Below are positions 45,677 through 56,225 of a stretch of DNA of 64,000 nucleotides, piece after piece (position 1 is the stretch's first letter; each line of letters starts with the position of its first letter). The stretch comes from Geodermatophilus obscurus DSM 43160 (GTDB taxonomy: Bacteria; Actinomycetota; Actinomycetes; Mycobacteriales; Geodermatophilaceae): the NCBI RefSeq assembly GCF_000025345.1, contig NC_013757.1, forward strand, positions 4,588,001 through 4,652,000, in the 5' to 3' direction. The position numbers and the translations under genes are program-made. The notes below the pieces were generated by a model, which was not told the DNA's origin, did not search any database, and saw only the letters and a list, made by a program, of their open reading frames with translations.

Positions 45677-46875
45677 GCCTGCACGTCCTCGGGGGCGCCG
45701 GTGCGGACCCGCTGCCCGCCGTCCGGGCCGGGAGGCGGTGGCGCGCCGTCGTCCCCGCCCGAGTCCGGGCCGGGACCGGCGGACGCGCCGGCCCGCTCGG
45801 CCGAGCGCAGCGCCAGGCGGCGGGCGACCTCGTTGGCGATGACGACGGCGAGCACGATCGTGCCCTGGATGATCGTCACGACCGAGGACGGGATGTCGGC
45901 GAACTGCAGCGGCAGCGCGGCCCGGTCGAGGAAGGCGAACAGCAGCGCGGCCAGCGCGATGCCGATCGGGCTGCTGCGGCCCAGCAGGGCGACGGCGATG
46001 CCGAGGAAGCCCAGCCCGGCGGTGAACTCGGTGCCGTAGTCGTACTGCGAGCCGAGCAGGTCGGGTAGGCCGATCAGCCCCGCGATGCCGCCGGAGATGA
46101 GCATGGTCTTGACCACCATGCCGCGGGCGTCGACGCCGCTGGCGGTGGCCGCCGAGGGCGACAGGCCGGTGGCGCGCAGGTCGAACCCGAAGCGGGTGCG
46201 CTGGAGCAGCACGGCGACGACGACGCCGACCACGACCGCCACCACCAGGAAGCCGTAGAGGCCGCTGCGCGGTGCGGCCAGGCCCAGCGCGGTGAGCAGC
46301 CCGTTGAGGCTCGGCACCCGGCCGGACTCGGGGATCTCGCTGGTCGTGACGATCGAGGCACCCGGCGGGCTGCCGCGCAGCGGGCCGGTGAGCAGGAACG
46401 ACGCCAGGCCCAGGGCGATGAAGTTCAGCATGATCGAGCTGATGACCTCGCTCACGCCGCGGGTCACCTTGAGCACGCCGACGATGCCGGCCCACACGGC
46501 GCCGACCACCATCGCGACGACCACGACCAGCAGCACGTGCAGCGGGCCTGGCAGCGCCACGGCCGCCCCGGCCGCGGCGGCCAGGATGGTGGCCATCCGG
46601 TACTGGCCCTCGACGCCGATGTTGAACAGACCCATCCGGAAGGCGACGGCCACGGCGAGTCCGGCGAGGAACAGCGGCACCGCCCGGTTGAGGACCACGA
46701 CGATCGACTGCACCTGCTGCGAGGGGCTGTCGCCGAGGTCGACCATCACCCGGAACGCCTCGATCGGGTCCTCCCCGATGAGCGCGATGACGACCGCGGA
46801 GATCACCAGCGCGACGAGGACGGCGAACACCGGGCCGAGCAGCGAGAGCCCCAGCCGGCGGGCGAGGCCGTTCAC
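45673..46875 (-). CDS. Nucleoside ABC importer permease 1
   Basis: A 400-residue permease, about ten hydrophobic segments, with FRMGLFNIGVEGQYRMA and GRSSPIGIALAALLFAFLD, the YufP/NupB-like pattern. A Gly/Pro-rich cytoplasmic tail of about 35 residues follows the last helix. GTG 46875 overlaps the ATPase stop; the stop overlaps permease 2. Works with the BMP lipoprotein at 48.7-49.7 kb. Confidence 0.88.
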   Translation of the reverse strand: MNGLARRLGLSLLGPVFAVLVALVISAVVIALIGEDPIEAFRVMVDLGDSPSQQVQSIVVVLNRAVPLFLAGLAVAVAFRMGLFNIGVEGQYRMATILAAAAGAAVALPGPLHVLLVVVVAMVVGAVWAGIVGVLKVTRGVSEVISSIMLNFIALGLASFLLTGPLRGSPPGASIVTTSEIPESGRVPSLNGLLTALGLAAPRSGLYGFLVVAVVVGVVVAVLLQRTRFGFDLRATGLSPSAATASGVDARGMVVKTMLISGGIAGLIGLPDLLGSQYDYGTEFTAGLGFLGIAVALLGRSSPIGIALAALLFAFLDRAALPLQFADIPSSVVTIIQGTIVLAVVIANEVARRLALRSAERAGASAGPGPDSGGDDGAPPPPGPDGGQRVRTGAPEDVQA

Positions 46876-48446
46876 GCCGCACCCGCCGTCGTCCGTGCGC
46901 CGGTCATGTGCCCGCCGAGCTCCTCGGGGGTCACCCGCCGCGGGTCCAGGGTGGCCACCAGCCGGCCGCGCAGCATGACGTGCAGCGTGTCCGACAGACC
47001 GATCAGCTCGTCGAGGTCGGCCGAGATGAGCACGATCCCCAGCCCCTCGGCGCGGGCGTCCTTGAGCAGCTCCCAGATCACCGCCTGGGCGCCGACGTCG
47101 ACGCCGCGGGTCGGGTGGGCGGCGACCAGCAGGCGTGGCTTCGCGCTCATCTCCCGCCCGACGATCAGCTTCTGCTGGTTGCCCCCGGAGAGGGCGACGG
47201 CGAGGGTGTCCGGCCCGGGGGCGCGGACGTCGTACTCGCGCATGATGCGGGCGGTGTCGGCCCGGGCGCCGCGGCGGTCGATGAAGGGCCCCCGCACCGC
47301 CGGCGGGCGGGTCTGGTGGCCGAGGATGCGGTTCTCCCACAGCGGGGCGTCCAGGAGCATGCCCTGGCGGTGCCGGTCCTCGGGGATGAAGCCGACGCCG
47401 CCCTCCCGGCGGGCCCGGGTGCTCCAGCCGGTGACGTCCTCCCCGCCGAGGAGCACCGACCCCGCGGCCAGCGGACGCAGCCCCATGATCGCGTCGACGA
47501 GCTCGGCCTGGCCGTTGCCCTCGACGCCGGCGATGCCGACGACCTCGCCCTCCCGCACGGTGAGCGTGACGTCGTCCACCACGGGACGCCGGCCGCCGTC
47601 GGTGACCGTGACGCCGACCATCTGCAGCACCGGGACCTCGCGCACGGTCGACGTGCGGACCTCCGGGGAGGGCAGCTCGGCGCCGACCATCAGCTCGGCC
47701 AGCTGCCTGGCCGTCGTCGTCCTCGGGTCGGCCGTGCCCACCGTGGTGCCGCGCCGGATGACGGTGATCGAGTCGGCGACGCGGCGCACCTCGTCGAGCT
47801 TGTGCGAGATGAAGATGACCGTCAGGCCCTCGCGCTTGAGCTCGGCGAGGTTGGCGAACAGCTCGTCGACCTCCTGCGGGACCAGGACGGCGGTCGGCTC
47901 GTCGAGGATCAGCGTGCGGGCGTCGCGGTAGAGCACCTTCGCGATCTCCACCCGCTGCCGGTCGCCGACGCCGAGGTCCTCCACGAGGGCGTCGGGCCGC
48001 AGGCCGAGGGAGTAGCGGTCGGAGATGTCGGTGATCCGGCGGCGTGCCTCGGCGAGGTCCAGCCGGCCGGCCTTCGTGGGCTCGCTGCCGAGGACGACGT
48101 TCTCCAGGACGGTGAAGTTGTCGGCCAGCATGAAGTGCTGGTGGACCATGCCGATGCCGGCGGCGATGGCGTCGGCCGGGCTGCGGAAGGCCACCTCCCG
48201 GCCGTCGACCAGGATCTGGCCCTCGTCGGGACGGTGCTCGCCGTAGAGGGTCCTCATGAGCGTGGACTTGCCGGCGCCGTTCTCGCCCACGATGGCGTGC
48301 ACCTCGCCGCGGCGGACCCGCAGCGCGATGTCCCTGTTCGCCACCACGCCCGGGAAGCGCTTGGTGATGCCGCGCAGCTCGACGGCGAGGGGGACGTCGT
48401 CCGCAGCCCCTCCGTGCCCGTCTGCGGGCGAGTCTGCTGAGGCCAT
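46872..48446 (-). CDS. Nucleoside ABC importer ATPase (two NBDs)
   Basis: A 524-residue duplicated ATPase. NBD1: Walker A GENGAGKST, VHQHFMLADNFTV (Q-loop), GVGDRQRVEIAKVLYR, LILDEPTAVL. NBD2: an atypical P-loop AGVEGNGQAELVDAI (degenerate, as normal in this family), LSGGNQQKLIVGREM, and LLVAAHPTRGVDVGA where the Walker B Glu is absent. This matches YufO/RbsA-like nucleoside and sugar importers. The ATG at 48446 has GAGGAG eight bases upstream; an upstream in-frame ATG would add 19 poorly conserved residues. Confidence 0.92.
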   Translation of the reverse strand: MASADSPADGHGGAADDVPLAVELRGITKRFPGVVANRDIALRVRRGEVHAIVGENGAGKSTLMRTLYGEHRPDEGQILVDGREVAFRSPADAIAAGIGMVHQHFMLADNFTVLENVVLGSEPTKAGRLDLAEARRRITDISDRYSLGLRPDALVEDLGVGDRQRVEIAKVLYRDARTLILDEPTAVLVPQEVDELFANLAELKREGLTVIFISHKLDEVRRVADSITVIRRGTTVGTADPRTTTARQLAELMVGAELPSPEVRTSTVREVPVLQMVGVTVTDGGRRPVVDDVTLTVREGEVVGIAGVEGNGQAELVDAIMGLRPLAAGSVLLGGEDVTGWSTRARREGGVGFIPEDRHRQGMLLDAPLWENRILGHQTRPPAVRGPFIDRRGARADTARIMREYDVRAPGPDTLAVALSGGNQQKLIVGREMSAKPRLLVAAHPTRGVDVGAQAVIWELLKDARAEGLGIVLISADLDELIGLSDTLHVMLRGRLVATLDPRRVTPEELGGHMTGARTTAGAA

Positions 48447-48608
48447 GCCGGCATCTCCTCGCTGTGGACCCGCCGGTGGGCGGGAAGTCACTACGGATGG
48501 CACCGGCGCGCGGGATCAGCCGCTCCGCCGGGACCTCGGGCCCGGGGGGCCGTGGGTATGGTGCCCCACCCGCCGGGCTCCGTCCGAGCCCGGGCTGCCC
48601 CGGAACAC

Positions 48609-48641
48609 CGCGGGCCCGGGCGATTCCCGCCCGGGCCCGCG
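48609..48641 (-). terminator. 14-bp perfect-stem hairpin behind the BMP lipoprotein gene
   Basis: CGCGGGCCCGGGCG, loop ATTCC, and its exact complement. It lies 41 bases beyond the bmp stop and 160 bases upstream of the importer ATPase, so it could let bmp be made in excess over the membrane parts. Confidence 0.75.
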
Positions 48642-48682
48642 TCGCAGGGTGGATCAGCCGTGCGGGAGCACCCGCACGGGTG

Positions 48683-49747
48683 TCACTCGACCGTCGTCGG
48701 GACCGTGATGGTGCCGTCGGTGATCTGCTGCGAGTACTGCTGGATGTCGTCCTGGATGTCGTCGATGAAGCCGCCCGACGTGGCCAGGCCGATGCCCTCG
48801 GTGGACAGGTCGCTCAGCACGTCCTCGGCGCCTTGGACGTTGCCCTCGGCGTAGTCGTTGATGAACTGCTCCACCGCGTTGTCGACCCGCTTGAGCATCG
48901 AGGTCATGACCACCGGCTGCAGCTCCGGACCGACGGTCAGGTACTGGTCGGAGTCGACGCCGATCGCCCGGTTGCCGGAGGCAGAGGCGGCCTGGAAGAC
49001 GCCGAGGCCCGAGCCGCCCGCGGCGTGGAAGATGATGTCCGCGCCGGCGTCGTACATGCCCTGCGCCACGATCTGGCCGCGGGCGGGGTCGCTGAACCCG
49101 GAGAAGTCGCCGGCCGGCGAGATGTACTGCCGGTCGATGCGGATCTGCGGGTTGACCGCCTGCGCACCGGCGACGTAGCCGGCCTCGAACTTCTCGATCA
49201 GCGGGCTCTCGACGCCACCGACGAAGCCGATGTGGGCGCTCTCGCTCTTCAGCGCGGCCGCGACGCCGGCCAGGAAGGAGCCCTCCTCCTCGGCGAAGAC
49301 CAGGCCGGTGACGTTCTCGCCCTTGGCGCCGTCGGCATTCGAGCCGTCGACCTGGGCGAACGTGGTCTCCGGGAACTGCGGGGCGACCTCGGCGATGACG
49401 TCGTCGTAGGCGAAGCCGACCGCGATGACCGGGTTGAAGCCCTGCTCGGCCAGCTGGGTGAGCAGCTCGGCGCGGTTGGAGGCGTCCTCGTTCGGGCTGA
49501 GCTCCTGCAGCTCGGCGCCGAGGGCGTCAGCGGCCGCCGAGGCGCCGGCGTAGGCCGAGTCGTTGAACGACTGGTCCCCGCGCCCGCCCTCGTCGTAGGC
49601 CAGGCCGATCCGGAGGTCCTCGGTGGCGGCGCCGCCACCGCCCCCGCCGCTGCCGGTGCCGGTGGGCTCGTCGCTGGCACAGGCTGCCAGGGCCATGCTG
49701 CCGGCCAGCAGCAACGCCGCGGCCTTCATCCTCCGCGCTCGGCGCAA
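48683..49747 (-). CDS. BMP-family nucleoside-binding lipoprotein
   Basis: Substrate-binding lipoprotein of the importer, 354 residues. The signal peptide MRRARRMKAAALLLAGSMAL ends in lipobox LAAC, followed by a Gly/Ser linker and the PnrA/BMP domain (GLAYDEGGRGDQSFND, AVGFAYDDVI, VGGVESPLIEKFEAGYVAGA, FHAAGGSGLGVFQAA, GVDSDQY). PnrA-like proteins bind purine and other nucleosides. A TTG at 49747 is chosen as start because AGAGGAG lies six bases before it; the ATG at 49729 has its GGAGG directly abutting. Confidence 0.9.
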   Translation of the reverse strand: MRRARRMKAAALLLAGSMALAACASDEPTGTGSGGGGGGAATEDLRIGLAYDEGGRGDQSFNDSAYAGASAAADALGAELQELSPNEDASNRAELLTQLAEQGFNPVIAVGFAYDDVIAEVAPQFPETTFAQVDGSNADGAKGENVTGLVFAEEEGSFLAGVAAALKSESAHIGFVGGVESPLIEKFEAGYVAGAQAVNPQIRIDRQYISPAGDFSGFSDPARGQIVAQGMYDAGADIIFHAAGGSGLGVFQAASASGNRAIGVDSDQYLTVGPELQPVVMTSMLKRVDNAVEQFINDYAEGNVQGAEDVLSDLSTEGIGLATSGGFIDDIQDDIQQYSQQITDGTITVPTTVE

Positions 49748-49858
49748 GACGATCTCCTCTCTGGGGGGACGGGCCGCACGGACGAGGCGGTCCGGCCCGG
49801 TGGCTCGGGGTCGTGCGTGGCTGCCGGCGGACGCCGGTCCCTCCAGCACGCGACGAGC

Positions 49859-49986
49859 GCACGCTAGCTCCGCCCGGTGGCTGCGCCGAACCCCGCGTCG
49901 GAGACCGAGACGGGATCGTTGCCAACGCCGCGGCCGCAGTGGTCTGCGCCACGCGCGCCGCAACACCGGGCCGAGGGCTAGCGTGC
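49859..49986. promoter_or_regulatory. 10-bp inverted repeat GCACGCTAGC...GCTAGCGTGC
   Basis: Arms 49859-49868 and 49977-49986 are exact inverted copies 108 bases apart, between the divergent bmp and carboxypeptidase genes. The second arm contains the TAGCGT box of the carboxypeptidase gene. The first arm may be the mirror-image promoter-like sequence of the divergent gene, or the pair may be an operator. Confidence 0.4.
49979..49984 (+). promoter_or_regulatory. Putative -10 box TAGCGT of the carboxypeptidase gene
   Basis: TAGCGT, seven bases, ATG 49992. No Shine-Dalgarno. Confidence 0.5.
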
Positions 49987-49991
49987 CCGCC

Positions 49992-51302
49992 ATGCGACGA
50001 CCGGTGGCACGGCTGGCCGCCGCGGTGCTGGCGACGGGGCTGCTGTTGGGCGGCGCGGGGCCTGCGGTGGCGGAGGACGCCCGGCCCACTGCCGACCCGT
50101 CCGCGCCCACGCCCACCGCACCTCCGCCCGGCGGACCGCCCCAGGGCAGCGGGCCCGGCGGGGTGACCGTCGGCGGTGCGGAGCTCGACACCCGCGGCAC
50201 CGTCGTCGCCGACGGGACCGCCCCGCTGCCGGACGAGGTGGTCGCGCCCGGGTGGCTGGTGGCCGACGCGGGGAGCGGGGCGGTGCTGGCCGCCCGCGAC
50301 CCGCACGGCCGCTACTACCCCGCCAGCACGCTCAAGACCCTGACCCTGCTGACCCTCCTGCCGGTGCTGGACCCCGCCGAGGTCGTCGAGGGCACGGTCG
50401 AGGACGAGGCGGTGGAGGGCAGCCGGGTGGGCATGGTCGCCGGGGGGCGCTACCCGGTGCCGTTGCTCTACCAGGCGCTGGTGATGCAGTCGGGCAACGA
50501 CGCGGCCAACGCCCTGGCCCGCGCCGCGGGAGGCACCGACGTCACCGTGCGCGCGATGAACGAGGTGGCCGGGTCGATCGGCGCCTTCGACACCGTCGCG
50601 GGGACGCCGTCCGGGCTGGACGTGGCCGGCCAGTCCTCCTCGCCCTACGACCTCGCCCTGGTCTTCCGCCGGCTGGTCGAGGACCCGGACACGGTCGCGC
50701 TGCTGCAGACGAGGCTCGCCGAGATGCCCGCGGTCGAGGGCCGCCACCCCGGCTTCCAGTTCCACAACCAGAACCCGCTGGCCGGCACCCCCGGCAACCT
50801 CGGCGGCAAGACCGGCTTCACCGATGCCGCCCGGCACACCTTCGTCACGGCCGCCGAGCGCGACGGCCGGCGACTGGTGGTCAGCGTGATGGGCACCGAG
50901 AGCGTGCCACTGCGCGCCGCCGACCAGGCCGCGTCGTTGCTGGACTGGGGCTTCGCCACCCCGGCCGGGACCGAGGGTGTGGGCCGCCTGGTCGACTCCG
51001 CCGCCGAGGTCTCCCCGCTGCTCCCCACCGCGTTACCCGGAGCGGCCGCCGCCCCGGCGTCCGCGGCCGCGGACGACGAGCGGTCCGTACTGGTGCCGGT
51101 GTCGCTGGCCGTGACCGCCGTGGGCATCGTCGTCGCCACGGTGGTCGGCGTCCGCCGGGCGATCGAGGTGGTCCCCGCGCCGGTCAGCCGGGCGCCGGAG
51201 CGCCCCGGCCGTCCGCGGCCGGGACCACCGGCTCGCGGCCCTCGGCCACCACGCGCGCGTCCCCCTGCACCTGGGGCAGGGTCGCCGTCCACGCGGCCGT
51301 GA
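49992..51302 (+). CDS. D-alanyl-D-alanine carboxypeptidase (S11 family)
   Basis: Penicillin-binding protein that trims peptidoglycan pentapeptides. The 436-residue precursor has a signal peptide (1-27), a Pro/Gly-rich linker, and the serine-peptidase domain with SxxK in YPASTLKTLT, SGN in VMQSGNDAANAL and KTG in LGGKTGFTDAA. A C-terminal transmembrane segment (VLVPVSLAVTAVGIVVATVV) anchors it. The last ~40 residues are Arg/Pro-rich and overlap the end of the convergent gene by 119 bases, so this tail may be unconserved read-through. Confidence 0.9.
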   Translation: MRRPVARLAAAVLATGLLLGGAGPAVAEDARPTADPSAPTPTAPPPGGPPQGSGPGGVTVGGAELDTRGTVVADGTAPLPDEVVAPGWLVADAGSGAVLAARDPHGRYYPASTLKTLTLLTLLPVLDPAEVVEGTVEDEAVEGSRVGMVAGGRYPVPLLYQALVMQSGNDAANALARAAGGTDVTVRAMNEVAGSIGAFDTVAGTPSGLDVAGQSSSPYDLALVFRRLVEDPDTVALLQTRLAEMPAVEGRHPGFQFHNQNPLAGTPGNLGGKTGFTDAARHTFVTAAERDGRRLVVSVMGTESVPLRAADQAASLLDWGFATPAGTEGVGRLVDSAAEVSPLLPTALPGAAAAPASAAADDERSVLVPVSLAVTAVGIVVATVVGVRRAIEVVPAPVSRAPERPGRPRPGPPARGPRPPRARPPAPGAGSPSTRP

Positions 51303-52215
51303 AGAACGCGAACCGGCAGACGACGTTGATCCAGATCAGGATGCCGACCGCACCGCCGAACGCCGAGGCGGTGACGCTGCCCGAGATCAGCGACAGGTAG
51401 AGGCTGCCGATCAGCTTCATCGCCTCGAACCCGGCCGCGCCGAACAGCGCGCCGGGCAGCAGCCGGCGCAGCGGGTACGAGGTGGAGGGCACCACCCGGA
51501 GCAGCCACAGGAAGACCACGACGTCGGTGACGACGGCCAGCCCCAGGCCCAGGGCCGCGGTGAGCAGGAACAGGCCGGGGGCGTCGTCGAGGCCGAGGGC
51601 CTGCAGCGCCCACGAGGTGGCCTGGGTGACCCCGCCGGTCAGGCCGAGGCTGAGCAGTCCCGCGAGGCCGAAGGCGGCCAGCGCCAGCAGGTCCTGCAGG
51701 TTGTCGCGGAGGAACTCCGGGTCGTCGACGCGGCCCTTCCAGATGCGCTCCATGCCCAGGCGCAGCTTGTCCATCGCGCGCAGCCCGGCGTAGAAGAAGC
51801 CGACCAGGCCGATGACCCCGACGACGCCGGCGGAGCCGACCGCGCCGCGCAGCTCGCCGACGATCTCCGCGCCGGTCGGCCCGGGGAACGTCTCGCGGAT
51901 GGTGGCGTAGAGCTCCTGCTGCAGCAGCGCGTTGCCGGCGAGCACCAGCCCGATGACCGACGCGACGAGCAGCAGCACCGGGACCAGGCCGAGGAACACG
52001 AAGTACGTGACGCCGGCGGCCATGAGGTCACCCTGCGTGCGCTGGTAGCGGCCGCCGGCCCGGGCCAGGTGGTCGAACCACGGGAGGCGGCGGCGCAGCT
52101 GGGTGACCCGCGCCTGCCAGCGGCCGGGCAGCTGGGTCACCCGCGACCAGCGGCCGCCGGGAGGCTGGACCTCGGCGGGCGGAGGGGCGGACCGCTCGGT
52201 CCGGGTGGCACTCAC
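51184..52215 (-). CDS. YihY/BrkB-family membrane protein
   Basis: Integral membrane protein of about 343 residues with six hydrophobic helices and the family motifs RTQGDLMAAGVTYFVFLGLVP, GIGLxGFFYAGLRAMDKLRLGMERIW, and ILIWINVVCRFAFFTAAW. Function is not established despite the old RNase BN/BrkB name. GTG 52215 follows a CAGACT box by seven bases; a start at 52242 is possible. The 3' end overlaps the convergent carboxypeptidase gene. Confidence 0.85.
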   Translation of the reverse strand: MSATRTERSAPPPAEVQPPGGRWSRVTQLPGRWQARVTQLRRRLPWFDHLARAGGRYQRTQGDLMAAGVTYFVFLGLVPVLLLVASVIGLVLAGNALLQQELYATIRETFPGPTGAEIVGELRGAVGSAGVVGVIGLVGFFYAGLRAMDKLRLGMERIWKGRVDDPEFLRDNLQDLLALAAFGLAGLLSLGLTGGVTQATSWALQALGLDDAPGLFLLTAALGLGLAVVTDVVVFLWLLRVVPSTSYPLRRLLPGALFGAAGFEAMKLIGSLYLSLISGSVTASAFGGAVGILIWINVVCRFAFFTAAWTATLPQVQGDARVVAEGREPVVPAADGRGAPAPG

Positions 52216-52222
52216 CCGCCCC

Positions 52223-52228
52223 AGTCTG
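52223..52228 (-). promoter_or_regulatory. Putative -10 box CAGACT before the YihY/BrkB gene
   Basis: CAGACT, seven bases, GTG 52215 on the minus strand. Confidence 0.4.
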
Positions 52229-52319
52229 CGGGCAGGCCGCACCGGCCGCGCCCCGGCCCTGGAGACGTGCCGGACGGCCCCCTGGTGACGCGCTGGAACG
52301 GCCTCTGACGACGTGCTCG

Positions 52320-52384
52320 AACGGCCCCCGTCCAGGGGCCCACCGTGAGCTTGCGAACGGTGGGGAGGACGGGGGTCCTTTCGT
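52320..52384 (-). repeat. Post-stop AGGACCCC-type repeat behind the RNA ligase-like gene
   Basis: Minus strand: TGA then ACGAAAGGACCCCCGTCCTC, then CCCACCGTTCGCAAGCTCACGG, where CCACCGT and ACGGTGG form a 7-bp stem. Same layout as the other copies. Confidence 0.6.
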
Positions 52385-54033
<1,649 letters not shown>

Positions 54034-55146
54034 TCAGGCGACCGTCGCTGTCGACCGGGCCTGGTCCAGCGCGGCGAGGAAGACGTCGTCCTCCTCGGGC
54101 GTGCCGACCGTCACCCGGATCCCCTCCCCGGCGAAGGGACGGGTGATGACCGCCCGGGACTCCAGCGCGGCCGCCAGCCCGACGGCCTCCTCCCCGACCG
54201 GGAGCCACACGAAGTTGGCCTGGCTGTCGGACACGTCGAGGCCGCGCTCGCGCAGCGCGGCGGTGAGCCGCTCCCGCTCGGCGGTGACCGCGGCACACCG
54301 TCGGCGCACCTCGTCCTCGCTGGCCAGCGCGGCGACCGCGGCGGCCTGGGCGAGGGTGGAGACGCTGAACGGCACGTGGGTCCTGCGCACGGCGTCGGCG
54401 ACGGCCGGGTCCTCGGCGACCAGGTAGCCGACCCGGAGCCCGGCCAGCCCCCAGGCCTTGGAGAAGGTGCGCAGCACCGCGACGTTCGGCCGCCCCCGCA
54501 TCAGCTCCAGCCCGTCCGGGACCTCGGGGTCGGTGACGAACTCGCGGTAGGCCTCGTCGAGGACGACGAGGGTGTCGGCGGGGACGGCGTCGAGGAACCG
54601 CTCCAGCTCTCGCCGGCGCACCGCCGTCCCGGTGGGGTTGTTCGGGTTGCAGACGAAGACCACCCGGGTGCTGTCGTCGACGGCGGCCGCCATCGCCCCG
54701 AGGTCGTGGGTGTCGGCCGGGCCACCGGGGCGACCGGGCACCAGCGGCACCTGCACGGCCCGCGCCCCGGCCACCCGGGCCAGCAGCGGGTACATCTCGA
54801 AGGAGCGCCAGGCGAAGGCGATGCCGGTGCCCGGGTCGTTGAACGACTGCGCCAGCTGCTGGCAGAGCATCACCGCACCGCAGCCGGTCACGACCTGGTC
54901 GGGGTCGACGCCGTAGCGCTCGGCGAGGGCGGCGGTCAGGACGACGGCGCCGTTGTCGGGGTACCGGTTGGTCTCCCCCGCGGTGGCGGCCAGGGCCTCG
55001 ACGACGGCCGGCAGCGGCGGGAACGCCACCTCGTTGCTGGCCAGCTTCACCGCCCGCTCGACGCCGATCTCCCGGGCGAGGTCGGCGGGGTTGCGGCCCG
55101 GCCGGTAGGCGGGCAGCTGCTGCACCGCCGGTCGTGCGCTGACCAC
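54034..55146 (-). CDS. Histidinol-phosphate / aromatic aminotransferase
   Basis: PLP-dependent class II aminotransferase, 370 residues, of the HisC/Pat group. KLASNEVAFPPLP, CNPNNPTGT (PLP contact), the Asp/Tyr in VVLDEAYREF and the Schiff-base Lys in TFSKAWGLAGLRVGY are present. It may be the phenylalanine aminotransferase Pat rather than the HisC of histidine synthesis, since no his gene is near (inference). GTG 55146 has GGAGG seven bases upstream, a clear RBS. Confidence 0.88.
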   Translation of the reverse strand: MVSARPAVQQLPAYRPGRNPADLAREIGVERAVKLASNEVAFPPLPAVVEALAATAGETNRYPDNGAVVLTAALAERYGVDPDQVVTGCGAVMLCQQLAQSFNDPGTGIAFAWRSFEMYPLLARVAGARAVQVPLVPGRPGGPADTHDLGAMAAAVDDSTRVVFVCNPNNPTGTAVRRRELERFLDAVPADTLVVLDEAYREFVTDPEVPDGLELMRGRPNVAVLRTFSKAWGLAGLRVGYLVAEDPAVADAVRRTHVPFSVSTLAQAAAVAALASEDEVRRRCAAVTAERERLTAALRERGLDVSDSQANFVWLPVGEEAVGLAAALESRAVITRPFAGEGIRVTVGTPEEDDVFLAALDQARSTATVA

Positions 55147-55203
55147 GTCCGAACCTCCTGACCGCTCCTCCGCGTCGCGCCCATGGGCGACCGCGGGCGG
55201 ACT

Positions 55204-55209
55204 TAGGGT
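55204..55209 (+). promoter_or_regulatory. Putative -10 box TAGGGT of galE
   Basis: TAGGGT, six bases (GGGCGC), ATG 55216. Leaderless pattern. Confidence 0.5.
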
Positions 55210-55215
55210 GGGCGC

Positions 55216-56166
55216 ATGCGCGTTCTCGTCGCCGGTGGAGCCGGCTACATCGGCAGCGTAGTCACGGCGGCTCTCCTCGAGGGGGGTCACGAGGTGACCG
55301 TCCTCGACGACCTCTCGACCGGGCACGCCGACGCCGTCCCCTCGGGGGCCCGGTTCGTGCAGGCGTCGCTGCACGACTCCGCGCCGGTCCTCGCCGACGT
55401 CCGCCCCGAGGCGGTCCTGCACTTCGCGGCCAAGAGCCTGGTCGGTGAGTCGCAGGTCAAGCCGGAGATCTACTGGGACACCAACGTGTCCGGGACGCTC
55501 GCGCTGCTCGAGGCCATGCGCGCGGCCGACTGCCGGCGGATCGTCTTCTCCTCCACCGCGGCCACCTACGGCGAGCCCGAGCAGGTGCCGATCCGCGAGG
55601 ACGCCCCGACCCGGCCCACCAACACCTACGGCGCCACCAAGCTCGCCGTCGACGCCATGCTGACCTCGTACGCGGCCGCGTACGACTTCGCGGCGGTGAG
55701 CCTGCGCTACTTCAACGTGGCCGGCGCGGCCTACGGCCTCGGCGAGCGGCACACCACCGAGACCCACCTCATCCCGATCGCGCTGCAGGTGGTGGCCGGC
55801 CGGCGGGAGCACCTGACGATCTACGGCGAGGACTACCCGACCGAGGACGGCACCTGCATCCGCGACTACATCCACGTCGAGGACCTCAGCGATGCCCACC
55901 TGCTCGCGCTGACCGCGCCGTCCCCGGGCGAGCACCGCATCTACAACCTGGGCAACGGCACCGGCTTCTCGGTGCAGCAGGTGATCGACGCGGTCCGCGA
56001 GGTGACCGGCCACCCGGTGCCGGTCGAGGTCGGTCAGCGGCGGGCCGGGGACCCCGCGCAGCTGGTCGCCTCCAGTGACCGGATCCGCGCCGACCTGGGC
56101 TGGACGCCGAAGCACACCGACCTGGCCGGCATCGTCCGCGACGCCTGGGAGACGGCCCAGAAGTAG
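55216..56166 (+). CDS. galE: UDP-glucose 4-epimerase
   Basis: Interconverts UDP-glucose and UDP-galactose for envelope polysaccharides. The 316-residue protein has [11 protein letters not shown] loop, [22 protein letters not shown], the Ser in FSSTAATYG and Tyr-x-x-x-Lys in [10 protein letters not shown], and [13 protein letters not shown] near the substrate end. Followed by a hairpin repeat before the convergent CNNM gene. Confidence 0.93.
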   Translation: MRVLVAGGAGYIGSVVTAALLEGGHEVTVLDDLSTGHADAVPSGARFVQASLHDSAPVLADVRPEAVLHFAAKSLVGESQVKPEIYWDTNVSGTLALLEAMRAADCRRIVFSSTAATYGEPEQVPIREDAPTRPTNTYGATKLAVDAMLTSYAAAYDFAAVSLRYFNVAGAAYGLGERHTTETHLIPIALQVVAGRREHLTIYGEDYPTEDGTCIRDYIHVEDLSDAHLLALTAPSPGEHRIYNLGNGTGFSVQQVIDAVREVTGHPVPVEVGQRRAGDPAQLVASSDRIRADLGWTPKHTDLAGIVRDAWETAQK

Positions 56167-56171
56167 AAGGA

Positions 56172-56221
56172 CCCCTCTACCCCCACCGCTCGCAGGCTCG
56201 CGGCGGGCCCCTGTAGAGGGG
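56172..56221. terminator. Hairpin of the post-stop repeat between galE and the CNNM gene
   Basis: Within the AGGACCCC-type element that starts at the galE stop, CCCCTCTAC (56172-56180) pairs exactly with GTAGAGGGG (56213-56221) around CACCGCTCGCAGGCTCGCGG. It lies four bases from the stop of the convergent gene, so it serves both. Confidence 0.65.
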
Positions 56222-56225
56222 CCGC

